Assembly (NCBI GenBank): GCA_963824935.1
Contig: CAWGRF010000004.1
Span: 1-64,000, forward strand
Source of the DNA: JACCZX01 sp963824935
GTDB lineage: Bacteria > Pseudomonadota > Gammaproteobacteria > Burkholderiales > Burkholderiaceae_F
Direction of reading: 5' to 3'
DNA length: 64,000 nucleotides
A program made the position numbers and the translations under genes. Shown here one piece after another: positions 17,088 through 25,504 of the stretch (position 1 is the stretch's first letter; each line of letters starts with the position of its first letter). The notes under the pieces were generated by a model, which saw nothing but the letters and a program-made list of their open reading frames with translations, searched no databases and had not been told where the DNA came from.

Positions 17088-18554
17088 ATGGCTGGCAGGG
17101 CTCGTAGTGTCGGATTGATCGGAGTCGGCGCGGTTGCCGGCGTCCTGGTGAGCCTGGGTATTTCGGCATATGCGTTCCGCGACACTCGAGGACCGATTCC
17201 ACTCGAAGAGATCCGCGCGTTTACCGACGTGTTCGGCGCCGTAAAGGCCAACTACGTCGAGCCGGTCGACGACAAGAAGCTGATGCACGAGGCGATCTCG
17301 GGCATGCTGGCCGGGCTCGATCCGCATTCCGCATACCTGGATGCCGACGCATTCAAGGACATGCAGAGCGATATCCAGGGTGAATTTGGCGGCCTGGGCA
17401 TCGAAGTAGGCGCCGAAGATGGCGTCATCAAGGTGATTGCGCCGATCGATGACACACCAGCTGCGCGCGCCGGAATAAAAGCGGGCGATTTGATCATCAA
17501 GATCGACGACAAGGTCACGCGCGGGCTGACGTTGCCCGAGGCAGTCAAGTTAATGCGCGGTAAGCCGAAGACGTCGATCACGCTGATCATCGCGCGCAAG
17601 GGCGAAGACAAACCGCTCGAATTCAAGCTGGTGCGCGACGTGATCCGCGTGCAATCGGTGAAGTCGAAAATGATCGAGCCGGGCTACGGATTCATTCGCG
17701 TTTCGCAGTTCAAGGAGCGCACCGTCGACGACCTCGTCAAACACGTCAACGACTTGTACAAACAGGGGCCGCTCAAGGGCCTGGTGCTCGATATTCGCAA
17801 CGACCCGGGTGGGTTGCTGCATTCGGCGGTGGGTGTGACGGCGGCGTTTTTGCCGCCCAAAGCGCTGGTCGTTTCGACCGACGGACGCACCAACGATGCG
17901 CGCCGCAAGTTCGTCGCATCGCCTGAGGATTACCTGCGTGGTCGCGGGGAAGACATTCTTACGAAGCTGCCGGCGCAAGCCAAGACGGTGCCGTTGATCG
18001 TGCTTGTCAACGGCGCTTCGGCGTCAGCGTCCGAAATCGTGGCCGGCGCGCTGCAGGATCACAAACGCGCCGTCGTGCTGGGCACGCAAACCTTTGGCAA
18101 GGGATCAGTGCAGACGATCATTCCGCTGCGCATCGACGGCGATAATCCGGCAGCCATCAAGCTCACGACTGCTCGTTACTACACACCCAAGGGCCGCTCG
18201 ATTCAGGCCAAAGGGATCGTTCCCGACTTTATCGTCGAAGACACACCCGAGGGCAACTTCGCCGGCTTTAATGTGCGCGAAGCCGATCTGGTCCGGCATC
18301 TGGAAAGCGCCCAGGTCGAGGAAGCCGCGCGCGCCGCAACACCGGGGGCAGCCCCTCCGCGAGGTTCTGCGGCGCCTTCGGCTACGCCGGTCAAGCCGAT
18401 CGACGGTAAATCGGTTTCGCCCAAGCGTTACGACTGGGGCACTCCGGAGGACTATCAATTGATACAAGCGATGAATCACCTGAAGGGCAAGCCGGTCGAC
18501 GTGGCCAAGCCAAAGCCCGATAGTGTTGCGGTCACCGCGCCCCCCGCGCGCTAG
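17088..18554 (+). CDS. ctpA: C-terminal processing peptidase (S41, CtpA/Prc type)
   Basis: Periplasmic serine protease of 488 residues. After a signal anchor (VGLIGVGAVAGVLVSLGISAYAF, beginning after MAGRARS) come a helical DPHSAYLD region, a PDZ domain with DTPAARAGIKAGDLIIKID, and the S41 core: VLDIRNDPGGLL, the catalytic Ser in NGASASASEIVAG and Lys in TFGKGSVQT. A Pro/Ala-rich linker and a short C-terminal domain follow. The ATG at 17088 is chosen over an upstream TTG because it directly precedes the basic signal-anchor start. A TATACT -10-like hexamer is at 16987-16992. A strong terminator follows the gene. Confidence 0.94.
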   Translation: MAGRARSVGLIGVGAVAGVLVSLGISAYAFRDTRGPIPLEEIRAFTDVFGAVKANYVEPVDDKKLMHEAISGMLAGLDPHSAYLDADAFKDMQSDIQGEFGGLGIEVGAEDGVIKVIAPIDDTPAARAGIKAGDLIIKIDDKVTRGLTLPEAVKLMRGKPKTSITLIIARKGEDKPLEFKLVRDVIRVQSVKSKMIEPGYGFIRVSQFKERTVDDLVKHVNDLYKQGPLKGLVLDIRNDPGGLLHSAVGVTAAFLPPKALVVSTDGRTNDARRKFVASPEDYLRGRGEDILTKLPAQAKTVPLIVLVNGASASASEIVAGALQDHKRAVVLGTQTFGKGSVQTIIPLRIDGDNPAAIKLTTARYYTPKGRSIQAKGIVPDFIVEDTPEGNFAGFNVREADLVRHLESAQVEEAARAATPGAAPPRGSAAPSATPVKPIDGKSVSPKRYDWGTPEDYQLIQAMNHLKGKPVDVAKPKPDSVAVTAPPAR

Positions 18555-18571
18555 CTTGCAGGTGTTCGAAG

Positions 18572-18600
18572 ACGGGCCGCGATGCGGCCCGTTTCTTTTA
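18572..18600 (+). terminator. rho-independent terminator after ctpA
   Basis: A perfect 9-bp GC-rich stem (ACGGGCCGC / GCGGCCCGT) with a GAT loop is followed directly by TTCTTTTA. It starts 17 bases after the ctpA stop and is the clearest intrinsic terminator in the window. Confidence 0.88.
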
Positions 18601-18623
18601 GGGGCGGACAAACTCTTTATTAG

Positions 18624-19370
18624 ATGGACGATCAAGAGCTGCTGCGCTATTCGCGCCACATTCTGCTGAACGAGATCGGCGTCGAAGGGCAGCAAAGGAT
18701 TCGTGCGGCGCGCACGCTTGTCATTGGTGCTGGTGGTCTAGGCTCACCCGCCGCGTACTACCTCGCGTCTGCCGGCGTAGGCGCGATCGTGCTGGTTGAT
18801 GGCGATGCAGTCGATCTGACCAACTTGCAGCGACAGATTCTGCATACGACCGAGCGCGTAGGAACGCCGAAAGCGCACTCAGGCGAGACTGCGTTGCGCG
18901 CCATCAACCCGGACGTTGAAGTGATTCCGATCGCACGCCGGGTCGACGCCGACGCACTCGATGCGCTGGTGCGGGAAGCGACAGTCGTGCTCGATTGCTC
19001 GGACAACTTCGCGACGCGTCATGCCGTCAATGTCGCCTGCGTCAAACACGGCAGGCCGCTCGTCTCAGGCGCCGCGATCCGATTCGATGGCCAGATTGCG
19101 GTGTTCGATCTGCGACGGGCAGACTCGCCGTGCTATGCGTGTCTGTTCCCGCCCGGTGATGGCGAGGATGAATTGTGTTCAATCATGGGTGTGTTTGCGC
19201 CGCTCACGGGCATCATCGGCACGACGCAGGCGGCCGAGGCGCTGAAGCTTGCGGCCGAGGCAGGCGAGAGTCTGCACGGCCAACTGCTGATGCTCGATGC
19301 ACTCGCGATGCGCTGGCACTCCGTTCGACTGACGCGGGATCCGCAGTGCCCGGTGTGCGCCAGGCGTTGA
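18624..19370 (+). CDS. moeB: ThiF/MoeB family adenylyltransferase
   Basis: E1-like enzyme of 248 residues that adenylates the C-terminus of a ubiquitin-like sulfur carrier (MoaD or ThiS). It begins YSRHILLNEIGVEGQQRI, has the nucleotide loop VIGAGGLGSPAAYYLASAGVG, DLTNLQRQILHTT, and the zinc cysteines in CYACLFPP and CPVCARR. The catalytic Cys is probably in ELCSIMGVFAPLTGIIGT. It follows the ctpA terminator, so it needs its own promoter in the short gap. MoeB versus ThiF specificity cannot be read from sequence alone. Confidence 0.92.
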   Translation: MDDQELLRYSRHILLNEIGVEGQQRIRAARTLVIGAGGLGSPAAYYLASAGVGAIVLVDGDAVDLTNLQRQILHTTERVGTPKAHSGETALRAINPDVEVIPIARRVDADALDALVREATVVLDCSDNFATRHAVNVACVKHGRPLVSGAAIRFDGQIAVFDLRRADSPCYACLFPPGDGEDELCSIMGVFAPLTGIIGTTQAAEALKLAAEAGESLHGQLLMLDALAMRWHSVRLTRDPQCPVCARR

Positions 19371-19373
19371 CAG

Positions 19374-20028
19374 CTAGCCGATCAGCGCAGGCATCTGCCC
19401 CTCGAGCCCTTCATTCGGGGGCTTGCGAAAGCCGCTTTTGGCAAAGCGATGCCAGCGGCCGAGCACGAATGCAAGCACCAGCGCGGCGCGCGCGCCCGGA
19501 TCGAACGAATCCGACAGCTCCTTTTCGCTAACCGCCACTTTAAAGCTCTGCTTGATCGACGCCTCGATGCGCTCGAACAGCTGATTCATCCGCTCCTGCA
19601 GCCGCTCGTTCTCGTTGACGAGCGCATCGCCGATCAGCACGCGCGTCATGCCGCGATTGGTTTGCGCAAAGTCGAGCAGCATGGCGATCATCGCGCGTAC
19701 CTGCTTTACCCCCGAGCTTTCTTCGGTGCTGATCTTGTTGATGAGGCCGAAGATCGTTGTTTCGATGAACTCGATCAACCCTTCGAACATCTGGGCCTTG
19801 CTCGCGAAGTGGCGGTACAGCGCCGCTTCCGAGACGTTGAGGCGGGCCGCCAGACGCGGCGGTCGTGACCTTTTCACCCTTCGGATCCTCGAGCATCGAG
19901 GCGAGCATCTGCAGGATCTGCAGCTTGCGGGCACCGGGTTTACGCGTTCCAAGCGTCTGGATGTCCATTGTGACCACGTCGGCGGAGGTGGGAACAACCC
20001 GGTCGGCCGGCGGCCGACGTGAAGGCAT
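19374..20028 (-). CDS. slmA: nucleoid occlusion factor SlmA / TetR family regulator, single frameshift
   Basis: A TetR-type DNA-binding protein matching SlmA, which blocks FtsZ ring assembly over the nucleoid. The N-terminal frame reads RKLQILQMLASMLEDPKGEKVTTAA; the rest, in another frame, reads LAARLNVSEAALYRHFASKAQMFEGLIEFIE, the SlmA recognition helix and its sequel. The break is at about 19855, where a CG dinucleotide lost from GCGCGTCTG would give TTAARLAARL. The span is 3n+1. Start ATG at 20028; an alternative is the internal Met of MDIQTLG. The C-terminal domain ends KSGFRKPPNEGLEGQMPAL. Confidence 0.88.
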
Positions 20029-20126
20029 ACTATCTTAGAAACCCGCACCTGCGAACACTTTCACGCTCAGCCAAAGAGCGGAAGTAGGCGGGGATCGCAG
20101 GCTAGCCGATCGCTTCGGCGTACCGG

Positions 20127-21971
20127 TTAGCGCAGCTCACAAAAGCAGTACGAGATCGCGGCCAATGGGTTCTCACGCGCCCCGAACAGCAACTCCAGAT
20201 CGCGGCGAACCGCGCGGCCTTCGGTTCCCAGCACACCATCCAGCCCGAGTTCGGTCTTCACCGCGGCCGCGATCCGGCTGAAGAACAGCGATAGGTAGCG
20301 ACTGATGCCGCGCGGCTCGGGCTCGACATACTCAAGCCGATAGGGTTCGGCCAGGCCGGCTCGTTTGGCAGCGCTCTTTATGGCGACGTCGATTCCACCG
20401 AGCGCATCGACCAGGCCGCGCTCCTTTGCCTGCACACCCGTCCACACGCGGCCCTGCGCGACTTCGTTGATCTTTTCCGGCGTCGAGTTGCGGCGCGCCG
20501 CCACTAAGTCGATGAACTCGCGATAGTTCGAGTTGACCACCAGTTCGAGCGACTGCGCCAGTCGCTTGTCGAGCGGATGACGCAAGTCGGTCGCACCCGC
20601 CAGCCAGGTGGTCGATACACCATCGAGCTGCACGCCGATCTTGTCCATCGTGCCTTCGAAGGTCGGCACCAGGCCGAACACGCCGATCGATCCGGTGATC
20701 GTCGCCGCATCGGCGACGACTTCGTCCGATCCCATCGCAATCCAATATCCACCCGATGCGGCCACATCGCCCATCGATGCAACCACTGGCTTGCCGGCCT
20801 TGCGCGTCAAATCGAGTTGCTCGCGAATAATCTCAGAGGCTTGTACGAGCCCACCCGGAGAATCGATGCGCAGCACGACCGCCTTGATACTGTCATCCTG
20901 GCGTGCGCGCTGAATCAACTCGACCATCGTGCGCGCGCCGACTCTGCCTTGCTGCGCGTCACCGCCGGTAATCTCGCCCTGGGCAACAATCACGCCGACC
21001 GCGTCGCCCGCGACCGGCTGATTCACGGTGCGCAGATAGGAGTACAGCGAGACTTGACGGAATGTCTCCTCATCCTCCTTGCTGCGCGGTGCTCCGCCTT
21101 CCAGCAACTGTGCGCGAAACTGATCGCGCGTTTTCAGGCCGTCCACCAACCGCTCGGCAAGCGCCAGGCGCGCAATGTCACCTCCAGCGGCTGTCAGGCG
21201 CTGCGGCAGATCGGCAATCACAGTGTCAACAGAGCCGGGTTTTAGCTTGCGCACGCGCTCCACGTCACCGGTCCACGTAGACCATAGACCGTTCAATAGA
21301 AACGCATCGGCCTCTTTTGCTTCCTGTGTTGCCCCGGTGCGCGTAAACGGCTCGGAAAAACTCTTGTAGCGCCCGGCCTGAAATGCATTGACCTTTATGC
21401 CCAGCTTGTCGAGCAGGGTCTTGTAATACCCGCGCGTACCGCCGAGTCCGCGCACGACCAGCGCCCCCGCAGGATGCAGATACACCTCGTTGGCGTGCGA
21501 CGCCAGGTAGTACTGCGCTTGGCTGTAATTCTCGCCCCAGGCATAGACCGGCTTGCCACTCGCCTTAAAGCCTTCGAGTGCCGCGGCGACCTCGCGTAAC
21601 GTCGGCGTTCCGGCGGTACCCATCTCGTCGAGCACCAACACCGCTCGCGTGATCCGCGGGTCTTTTACGGCGGAGTCGATCGCCAGCAGAACGTCTCGAA
21701 GACGAGTCTCCAGGCGGTGATCGCCAAACGCTTCGGCAAGCGCCGCTTCGCGCGGCCCGATCGTGTATTCCTCGACAATATCGCCCTGTAGATTGAGTAC
21801 CAGCGCTGTATCCGCTCCCACACCCACCGGACCATCGCTCGCTAGCCAGGCCAACAACACCAGCGCGACGATCGCAAGCAGCAGCAAATTCAGTATTAGC
21901 TGGCGCGTGAAATTAAGCGCGCGCCAGAGACCGCCGAAAAAGCGACGAATGAACCCCGGACGAGCAGCCAT
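20127..21971 (-). CDS. sppA: signal peptide peptidase SppA, 67K type
   Basis: A 614-residue inner-membrane serine protease that degrades cleaved signal peptides. One N-terminal helix (LILNLLLLAIVALVLLAWL) is followed by two tandem ClpP-like domains. The catalytic Lys is in the N-terminal domain (AGRYKSFSEPFTR) and the Ser in the C-terminal domain (GDVAASGGYWIAMGSDEVVAD). Length is that of the E. coli long form. It is 66 bases downstream of argB on the same strand. Confidence 0.94.
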   Translation of the reverse strand: MAARPGFIRRFFGGLWRALNFTRQLILNLLLLAIVALVLLAWLASDGPVGVGADTALVLNLQGDIVEEYTIGPREAALAEAFGDHRLETRLRDVLLAIDSAVKDPRITRAVLVLDEMGTAGTPTLREVAAALEGFKASGKPVYAWGENYSQAQYYLASHANEVYLHPAGALVVRGLGGTRGYYKTLLDKLGIKVNAFQAGRYKSFSEPFTRTGATQEAKEADAFLLNGLWSTWTGDVERVRKLKPGSVDTVIADLPQRLTAAGGDIARLALAERLVDGLKTRDQFRAQLLEGGAPRSKEDEETFRQVSLYSYLRTVNQPVAGDAVGVIVAQGEITGGDAQQGRVGARTMVELIQRARQDDSIKAVVLRIDSPGGLVQASEIIREQLDLTRKAGKPVVASMGDVAASGGYWIAMGSDEVVADAATITGSIGVFGLVPTFEGTMDKIGVQLDGVSTTWLAGATDLRHPLDKRLAQSLELVVNSNYREFIDLVAARRNSTPEKINEVAQGRVWTGVQAKERGLVDALGGIDVAIKSAAKRAGLAEPYRLEYVEPEPRGISRYLSLFFSRIAAAVKTELGLDGVLGTEGRAVRRDLELLFGARENPLAAISYCFCELR

Positions 21972-22037
21972 GGGAAAACTCCGACAACAACAACGCAGGA
22001 AACGGAGCTTACCGCGCTGTCAAACACGTCATCGCCG

Positions 22038-22925
22038 TCAATGCGACTTAATCATCGTGCCGACGCCCTGGTCGGTCAGAATCTCGAGCAGCAGGCAGTG
22101 GTCGACCCTGCCGTCGATGATGTGAACCGAGTTGACTCCGCTTTTTGCGGCTTCCAGCGCAGACGATATCTTCGGCAGCATGCCACCGGAAATCGCGCCT
22201 TCAGCGAACAAATCGTCGATCTGACGCGCTGAAAGCCCCGTCAATAGCTTGCCGCTCTTGTCGAGCACGCCCGGCGTGTTGGTCAGCATTACCAGCTTCT
22301 CGGCCTTCAAGATCTCAGCGATCTTGCCGGCGACGACATCGGCGTTGATGTTGTATGTCACACCGTCCTCGCCGAATCCGATCGGCGAAATCACCGGAAT
22401 GAACGCATCGTCCTGCAACGCTTTGACCACCGCCGGATTGATCGCCTCGATTTCGCCAACGTGGCCGATGTCATGACTCTTCGATGGATCGCCCACATCG
22501 AGCAAGCGCAGCTTGCGCGCGCGAATCAACCCGCCGTCCTTACCGGTGAGCCCGACTGCCTGCCCGCCGAAACGATTGATCAAAGTCACCAGTTCGCCCT
22601 GCACTTCACCGGCCAGCACCCACTCGACAACTTCCATTGTTTCAGCGTCGGTAACGCGCATGCCTTGCACGAATGTCGATTTCTTGCCGACTCGCTCCAG
22701 CGCTTCATCGATTTGCGGTCCACCACCGTGGACGACCACCGGCGCCATGCCGACCAGTTTCAGCAGCACGACGTCGTGCGCGAATGCTTCCTTCAAGTTT
22801 TGGTCGACCATCGCGTTGCCGCCGTATTTGACGACGATGGTCTTGCCGTGAAAACGCCGGATGTAGGGAAGAGCCTCGGACAGTATCTCCGCTTTTAGCT
22901 GCGGGGCAATTGTCGCGGTGTCCAT
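22038..22925 (-). CDS. argB: acetylglutamate kinase
   Basis: Second enzyme of arginine synthesis, phosphorylating N-acetylglutamate. The 295-residue amino acid kinase has KTIVVKYGGNAM, VVHGGGPQIDEALERVGK, and the C-terminal EGAISGGMLPKISSALEAAKSGV. The start is taken as the ATG at 22925 (MDTATIAPQLKAE); MRAPM upstream at 22937 is possible. No other arg genes are adjacent. Confidence 0.96.
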   Translation of the reverse strand: MDTATIAPQLKAEILSEALPYIRRFHGKTIVVKYGGNAMVDQNLKEAFAHDVVLLKLVGMAPVVVHGGGPQIDEALERVGKKSTFVQGMRVTDAETMEVVEWVLAGEVQGELVTLINRFGGQAVGLTGKDGGLIRARKLRLLDVGDPSKSHDIGHVGEIEAINPAVVKALQDDAFIPVISPIGFGEDGVTYNINADVVAGKIAEILKAEKLVMLTNTPGVLDKSGKLLTGLSARQIDDLFAEGAISGGMLPKISSALEAAKSGVNSVHIIDGRVDHCLLLEILTDQGVGTMIKSH

Positions 22926-22960
22926 TGGCGCGCGCATCTTACACGCGCACCGTCTCCCAA

Positions 22961-23085
22961 AAGAAAGCTCTGAAAAACGTCGCGAGCGGGCTGAGGTTGC
23001 GTCGAGGAGCGCAGGCGTACAAGGCGCTACGTTGAGCACCGCGGACGCAAGATCGGCCCGCGTAGTAGTTTTGCAGAGCTTTCTT
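22961..23085. repeat. 125-bp imperfect palindrome (intergenic repeat candidate)
   Basis: The outer 12 bases are a perfect inverted repeat (AAGAAAGCTCTG at 22961-22972 and its complement at 23074-23085). Matches continue inward with AAAAC, GCGGGC and TTGCGTC at nearly constant spacing, giving arms of about 43 bases around a 40-base centre. It fills the gap between argB and the copper chaperone gene. It has no reading frame of its own. It looks like a dispersed intergenic element or a large RNA hairpin; no second copy was noticed in this window. Confidence 0.6.
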
Positions 23086-23111
23086 AAGGTGCTTGTGTGC
23101 GAATCTCTATC

Positions 23112-23522
23112 TCAACCGGCTGCGTGAACGAGACTCTTGTCGCGCGTTTGCAGTTGCAGTTCAACTTTGATCTTTTCGCCGACTTTCAGCGGACGCTTTA
23201 GATCCATCAGCATCAGGTGGTGCGCCCCCGGTCTCAGTTCAACCGCGCTACCCGGCGGCAGATCGAGGCCATCAAGAGGGCGCATCTGCATCACGTTGCC
23301 AACCATTTTCATCTCATGAATTTCGACCACGCCGGCGACGGCGCTCGAGGCGCCGACGATTCGGGCGCCGTTCTTCGAAGTCAGGCGCATGAATGCACCC
23401 GCGCTCGTCTGTCCCTCGACCGTAGGCCTCGCCCAGGCCGATTTGACTTCGACTTCCGCGCCCCGCTGCGCGTGCGCCGAAAACACTATCGCCATTAGTG
23501 CAGCCAGTGCGAATCGTTTCAT
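23112..23522 (-). CDS. copper chaperone PCu(A)C
   Basis: A 136-residue periplasmic protein with signal peptide FALAALMAIVFSAHA. The copper-binding motif H-x-M...H-x-M is visible as VEIHEMKMVGNVMQMR followed by GAHHLMLMDLKRPL. The family passes Cu(I) to the CuA centre of cytochrome c oxidase subunit II, which fits the oxidase genes in this chromosome region. It stands alone, 13 bases upstream of hslU on the same strand. Confidence 0.92.
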   Translation of the reverse strand: MKRFALAALMAIVFSAHAQRGAEVEVKSAWARPTVEGQTSAGAFMRLTSKNGARIVGASSAVAGVVEIHEMKMVGNVMQMRPLDGLDLPPGSAVELRPGAHHLMLMDLKRPLKVGEKIKVELQLQTRDKSLVHAAG

Positions 23523-23534
23523 CGCGGTCCCGTG

Positions 23535-24869
23535 CTACAGCACGTAGCGCGCCAGATCTTCGTCGCGCGCAAGCTCAGCCAGCTTGGCATCTACATAGGC
23601 GGCGTCGATACGAATCTGCGCGGCATCGCCGCTGACGCCACTGCCGGCCCCGAACGACACTTCCTCCAGCAGTTTTTCAAGCACCGTGTAGAGCCGACGT
23701 GCACCGATGTTCTCGGTCTTTTCGTTCACCGAGTGCGCGATCTCCGCGAGCCGGTGGATGCCGTCGTCTGTAAATTGCAATGCGCAGCCGTCGGTTGCAA
23801 GCAATGCTTCGTACTGTTGCGTCAAGCTGGCGTCGGTCGTCTTCAGGATGCGCTCGAAATCATCGACCGTCAGCGAATCGAGCTCCACGCGAATCGGAAA
23901 GCGGCCCTGCAACTCCGGAATCAGGTCGGACGGCTTCGCCAGATGAAAAGCGCCCGATGCTATGAACAGGATGTGGTCGGTCTTCACCATGCCGTACTTT
24001 GTGTTCACCGTCGTCCCCTCGACCAGCGGCAACAGGTCGCGCTGCACGCCTTGCCGCGATACGTCGGCGCCTTGCAGTTCCGCGCGCGAAGTGATCTTGT
24101 CGATCTCGTCGAGAAACACGATGCCGTTGGTTTCTGCATTCGTAAGCGCGCGCGTTTTCAGCTCTTCGTCGTTGACCAGCCGCGATGCTTCTTCGTCAAC
24201 CAGCAGCTTCAGCGCTTCCTTGATCGCCAGCTTGCGCGGCTTGCGGCGCTCACGCCCGAGATTCGAGAACATCGTCTGAATTTGCTGGGTCAGCTCTTCC
24301 ATTCCGGGCGGCGCCATCACTTCCAGTGATTGCGGCGACGTTGCCAGCTCAATCTCGATTTCCTTGTCGTCAAGCTCGCCCTCGCGCAGTTTCTTGCGAA
24401 ATTTCTGGCGCGTCGCGTTCTGATCGTCACGATTGCCGGCAGCAAAGCCGACATCACGCGCCGGAGGCACGAGGATGTCGAGCACGCGATCTTCGGCGGC
24501 GTCCTGTGCGCGCGTTGCAACCTTTCTGGTTTCAGCCTCGCGTGTCTGCTTGATCGAAATGTCGACAAGGTCGCGAACGATCGTGTCGACATCGCGGCCG
24601 ACGTATCCAACCTCGGTAAATTTTGTCGCTTCGACCTTGATAAACGGCGCGTCGGCCAAGCGCGCGAGGCGACGTGCGATTTCGGTCTTGCCAACGCCGG
24701 TCGGCCCGATCATCAGGATGTTTTTCGGCGTGATCTCCGAACGCAGCGGCTCGCTGACCTGCTGCCGACGCCAACGATTGCGGAGCGCCACTGCGACCGC
24801 GCGCTTGGCGCGATCCTGACCGACGATGTGCTTGTTCAACTCGTGGACGATTTCTCTGGGGGTCATCAT
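23535..24869 (-). CDS. hslU: ATP-dependent protease ATPase subunit HslU
   Basis: AAA+ unfoldase partner of HslV, 444 residues. It begins MTPREIVHELNKHIVGQDRAKRAVAVALRNRWRRQ (quoted in part), with Walker A GPTGVGKTEIARRLA, Walker B GIVFLDEIDKI and sensor region HILFIASGAFHLAKPSDLIPEL. The ATG pair at 24869/24866 is used rather than an upstream TTG because MTPREIV is the family N-terminus. hslV ends 28 bases upstream. Confidence 0.97.
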   Translation of the reverse strand: MMTPREIVHELNKHIVGQDRAKRAVAVALRNRWRRQQVSEPLRSEITPKNILMIGPTGVGKTEIARRLARLADAPFIKVEATKFTEVGYVGRDVDTIVRDLVDISIKQTREAETRKVATRAQDAAEDRVLDILVPPARDVGFAAGNRDDQNATRQKFRKKLREGELDDKEIEIELATSPQSLEVMAPPGMEELTQQIQTMFSNLGRERRKPRKLAIKEALKLLVDEEASRLVNDEELKTRALTNAETNGIVFLDEIDKITSRAELQGADVSRQGVQRDLLPLVEGTTVNTKYGMVKTDHILFIASGAFHLAKPSDLIPELQGRFPIRVELDSLTVDDFERILKTTDASLTQQYEALLATDGCALQFTDDGIHRLAEIAHSVNEKTENIGARRLYTVLEKLLEEVSFGAGSGVSGDAAQIRIDAAYVDAKLAELARDEDLARYVL

Positions 24870-24897
24870 AAGAGGCAAAAGTCACTACGTTCGCCAC

Positions 24898-25434
24898 TCA
24901 GTCAATCGATTCAATCGTGTGACTCTGATTCGTATAGATGCACAGATCGCCCGCAATCTCGAGCGCCTTCTTGACCAACTCTGTCGGCGGCAAATCGGTG
25001 TTGTCGAGCAATGCGCGCGCCGCGGCGTGGGCGTAGGGACCGCCCGAGCCGATCGAGATCAGGCCCAATTCGGGTTCCAGCACGTCGCCGGTACCGGTGA
25101 TGATCAGCGACGTTTCGCGGTCGGCAACGGCCAGCATCGCTTCGAGCCGGCGCAGGATACGATCGGTACGCCAGTCTTTGGCAAGCTCGACGGCAGAACG
25201 CAGCAAGTTACCCTGATGCTTGTCGAGCTTGGCGTCGAAACGCTCGAACAAGGTGAAAGCATCGGCGGTTGCGCCGGCGAATCCCGCCAGAATCCGATCG
25301 TGGTGCAGCCGGCGCACTTTTTTCGCGCTCTGCTTGACGATGACGTTGCCGAGCGTGACTTGGCCGTCGCCGCCCATCGCGACTTTCGCGCCGCGCCGCG
25401 CCGAGACAATCGTAGTCCCGTGAAAGACTTCCAT
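24898..25434 (-). CDS. hslV: ATP-dependent protease subunit HslV
   Basis: Proteasome-like threonine peptidase, 178 residues. The start MEVFHGTTIVSARRGAKVAM places the catalytic Thr behind a six-residue propeptide, as in other betaproteobacteria. VTLGNVIVKQSAKKVRRLH, ILAGFAGATADAFTLFERFD and the C-terminal ALEIAGDLCIYTN are diagnostic. The ATG at 25434 is chosen to give this propeptide. It forms an operon with hslU. Confidence 0.97.
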   Translation of the reverse strand: MEVFHGTTIVSARRGAKVAMGGDGQVTLGNVIVKQSAKKVRRLHHDRILAGFAGATADAFTLFERFDAKLDKHQGNLLRSAVELAKDWRTDRILRRLEAMLAVADRETSLIITGTGDVLEPELGLISIGSGGPYAHAAARALLDNTDLPPTELVKKALEIAGDLCIYTNQSHTIESID

Positions 25435-25504
25435 GGAGTTTCGAAACCCTGGCTGTGAAGCCGCAAGAATACGGCCTACGTGGGGGCGATCAGAGCCGAC
25501 GCAA

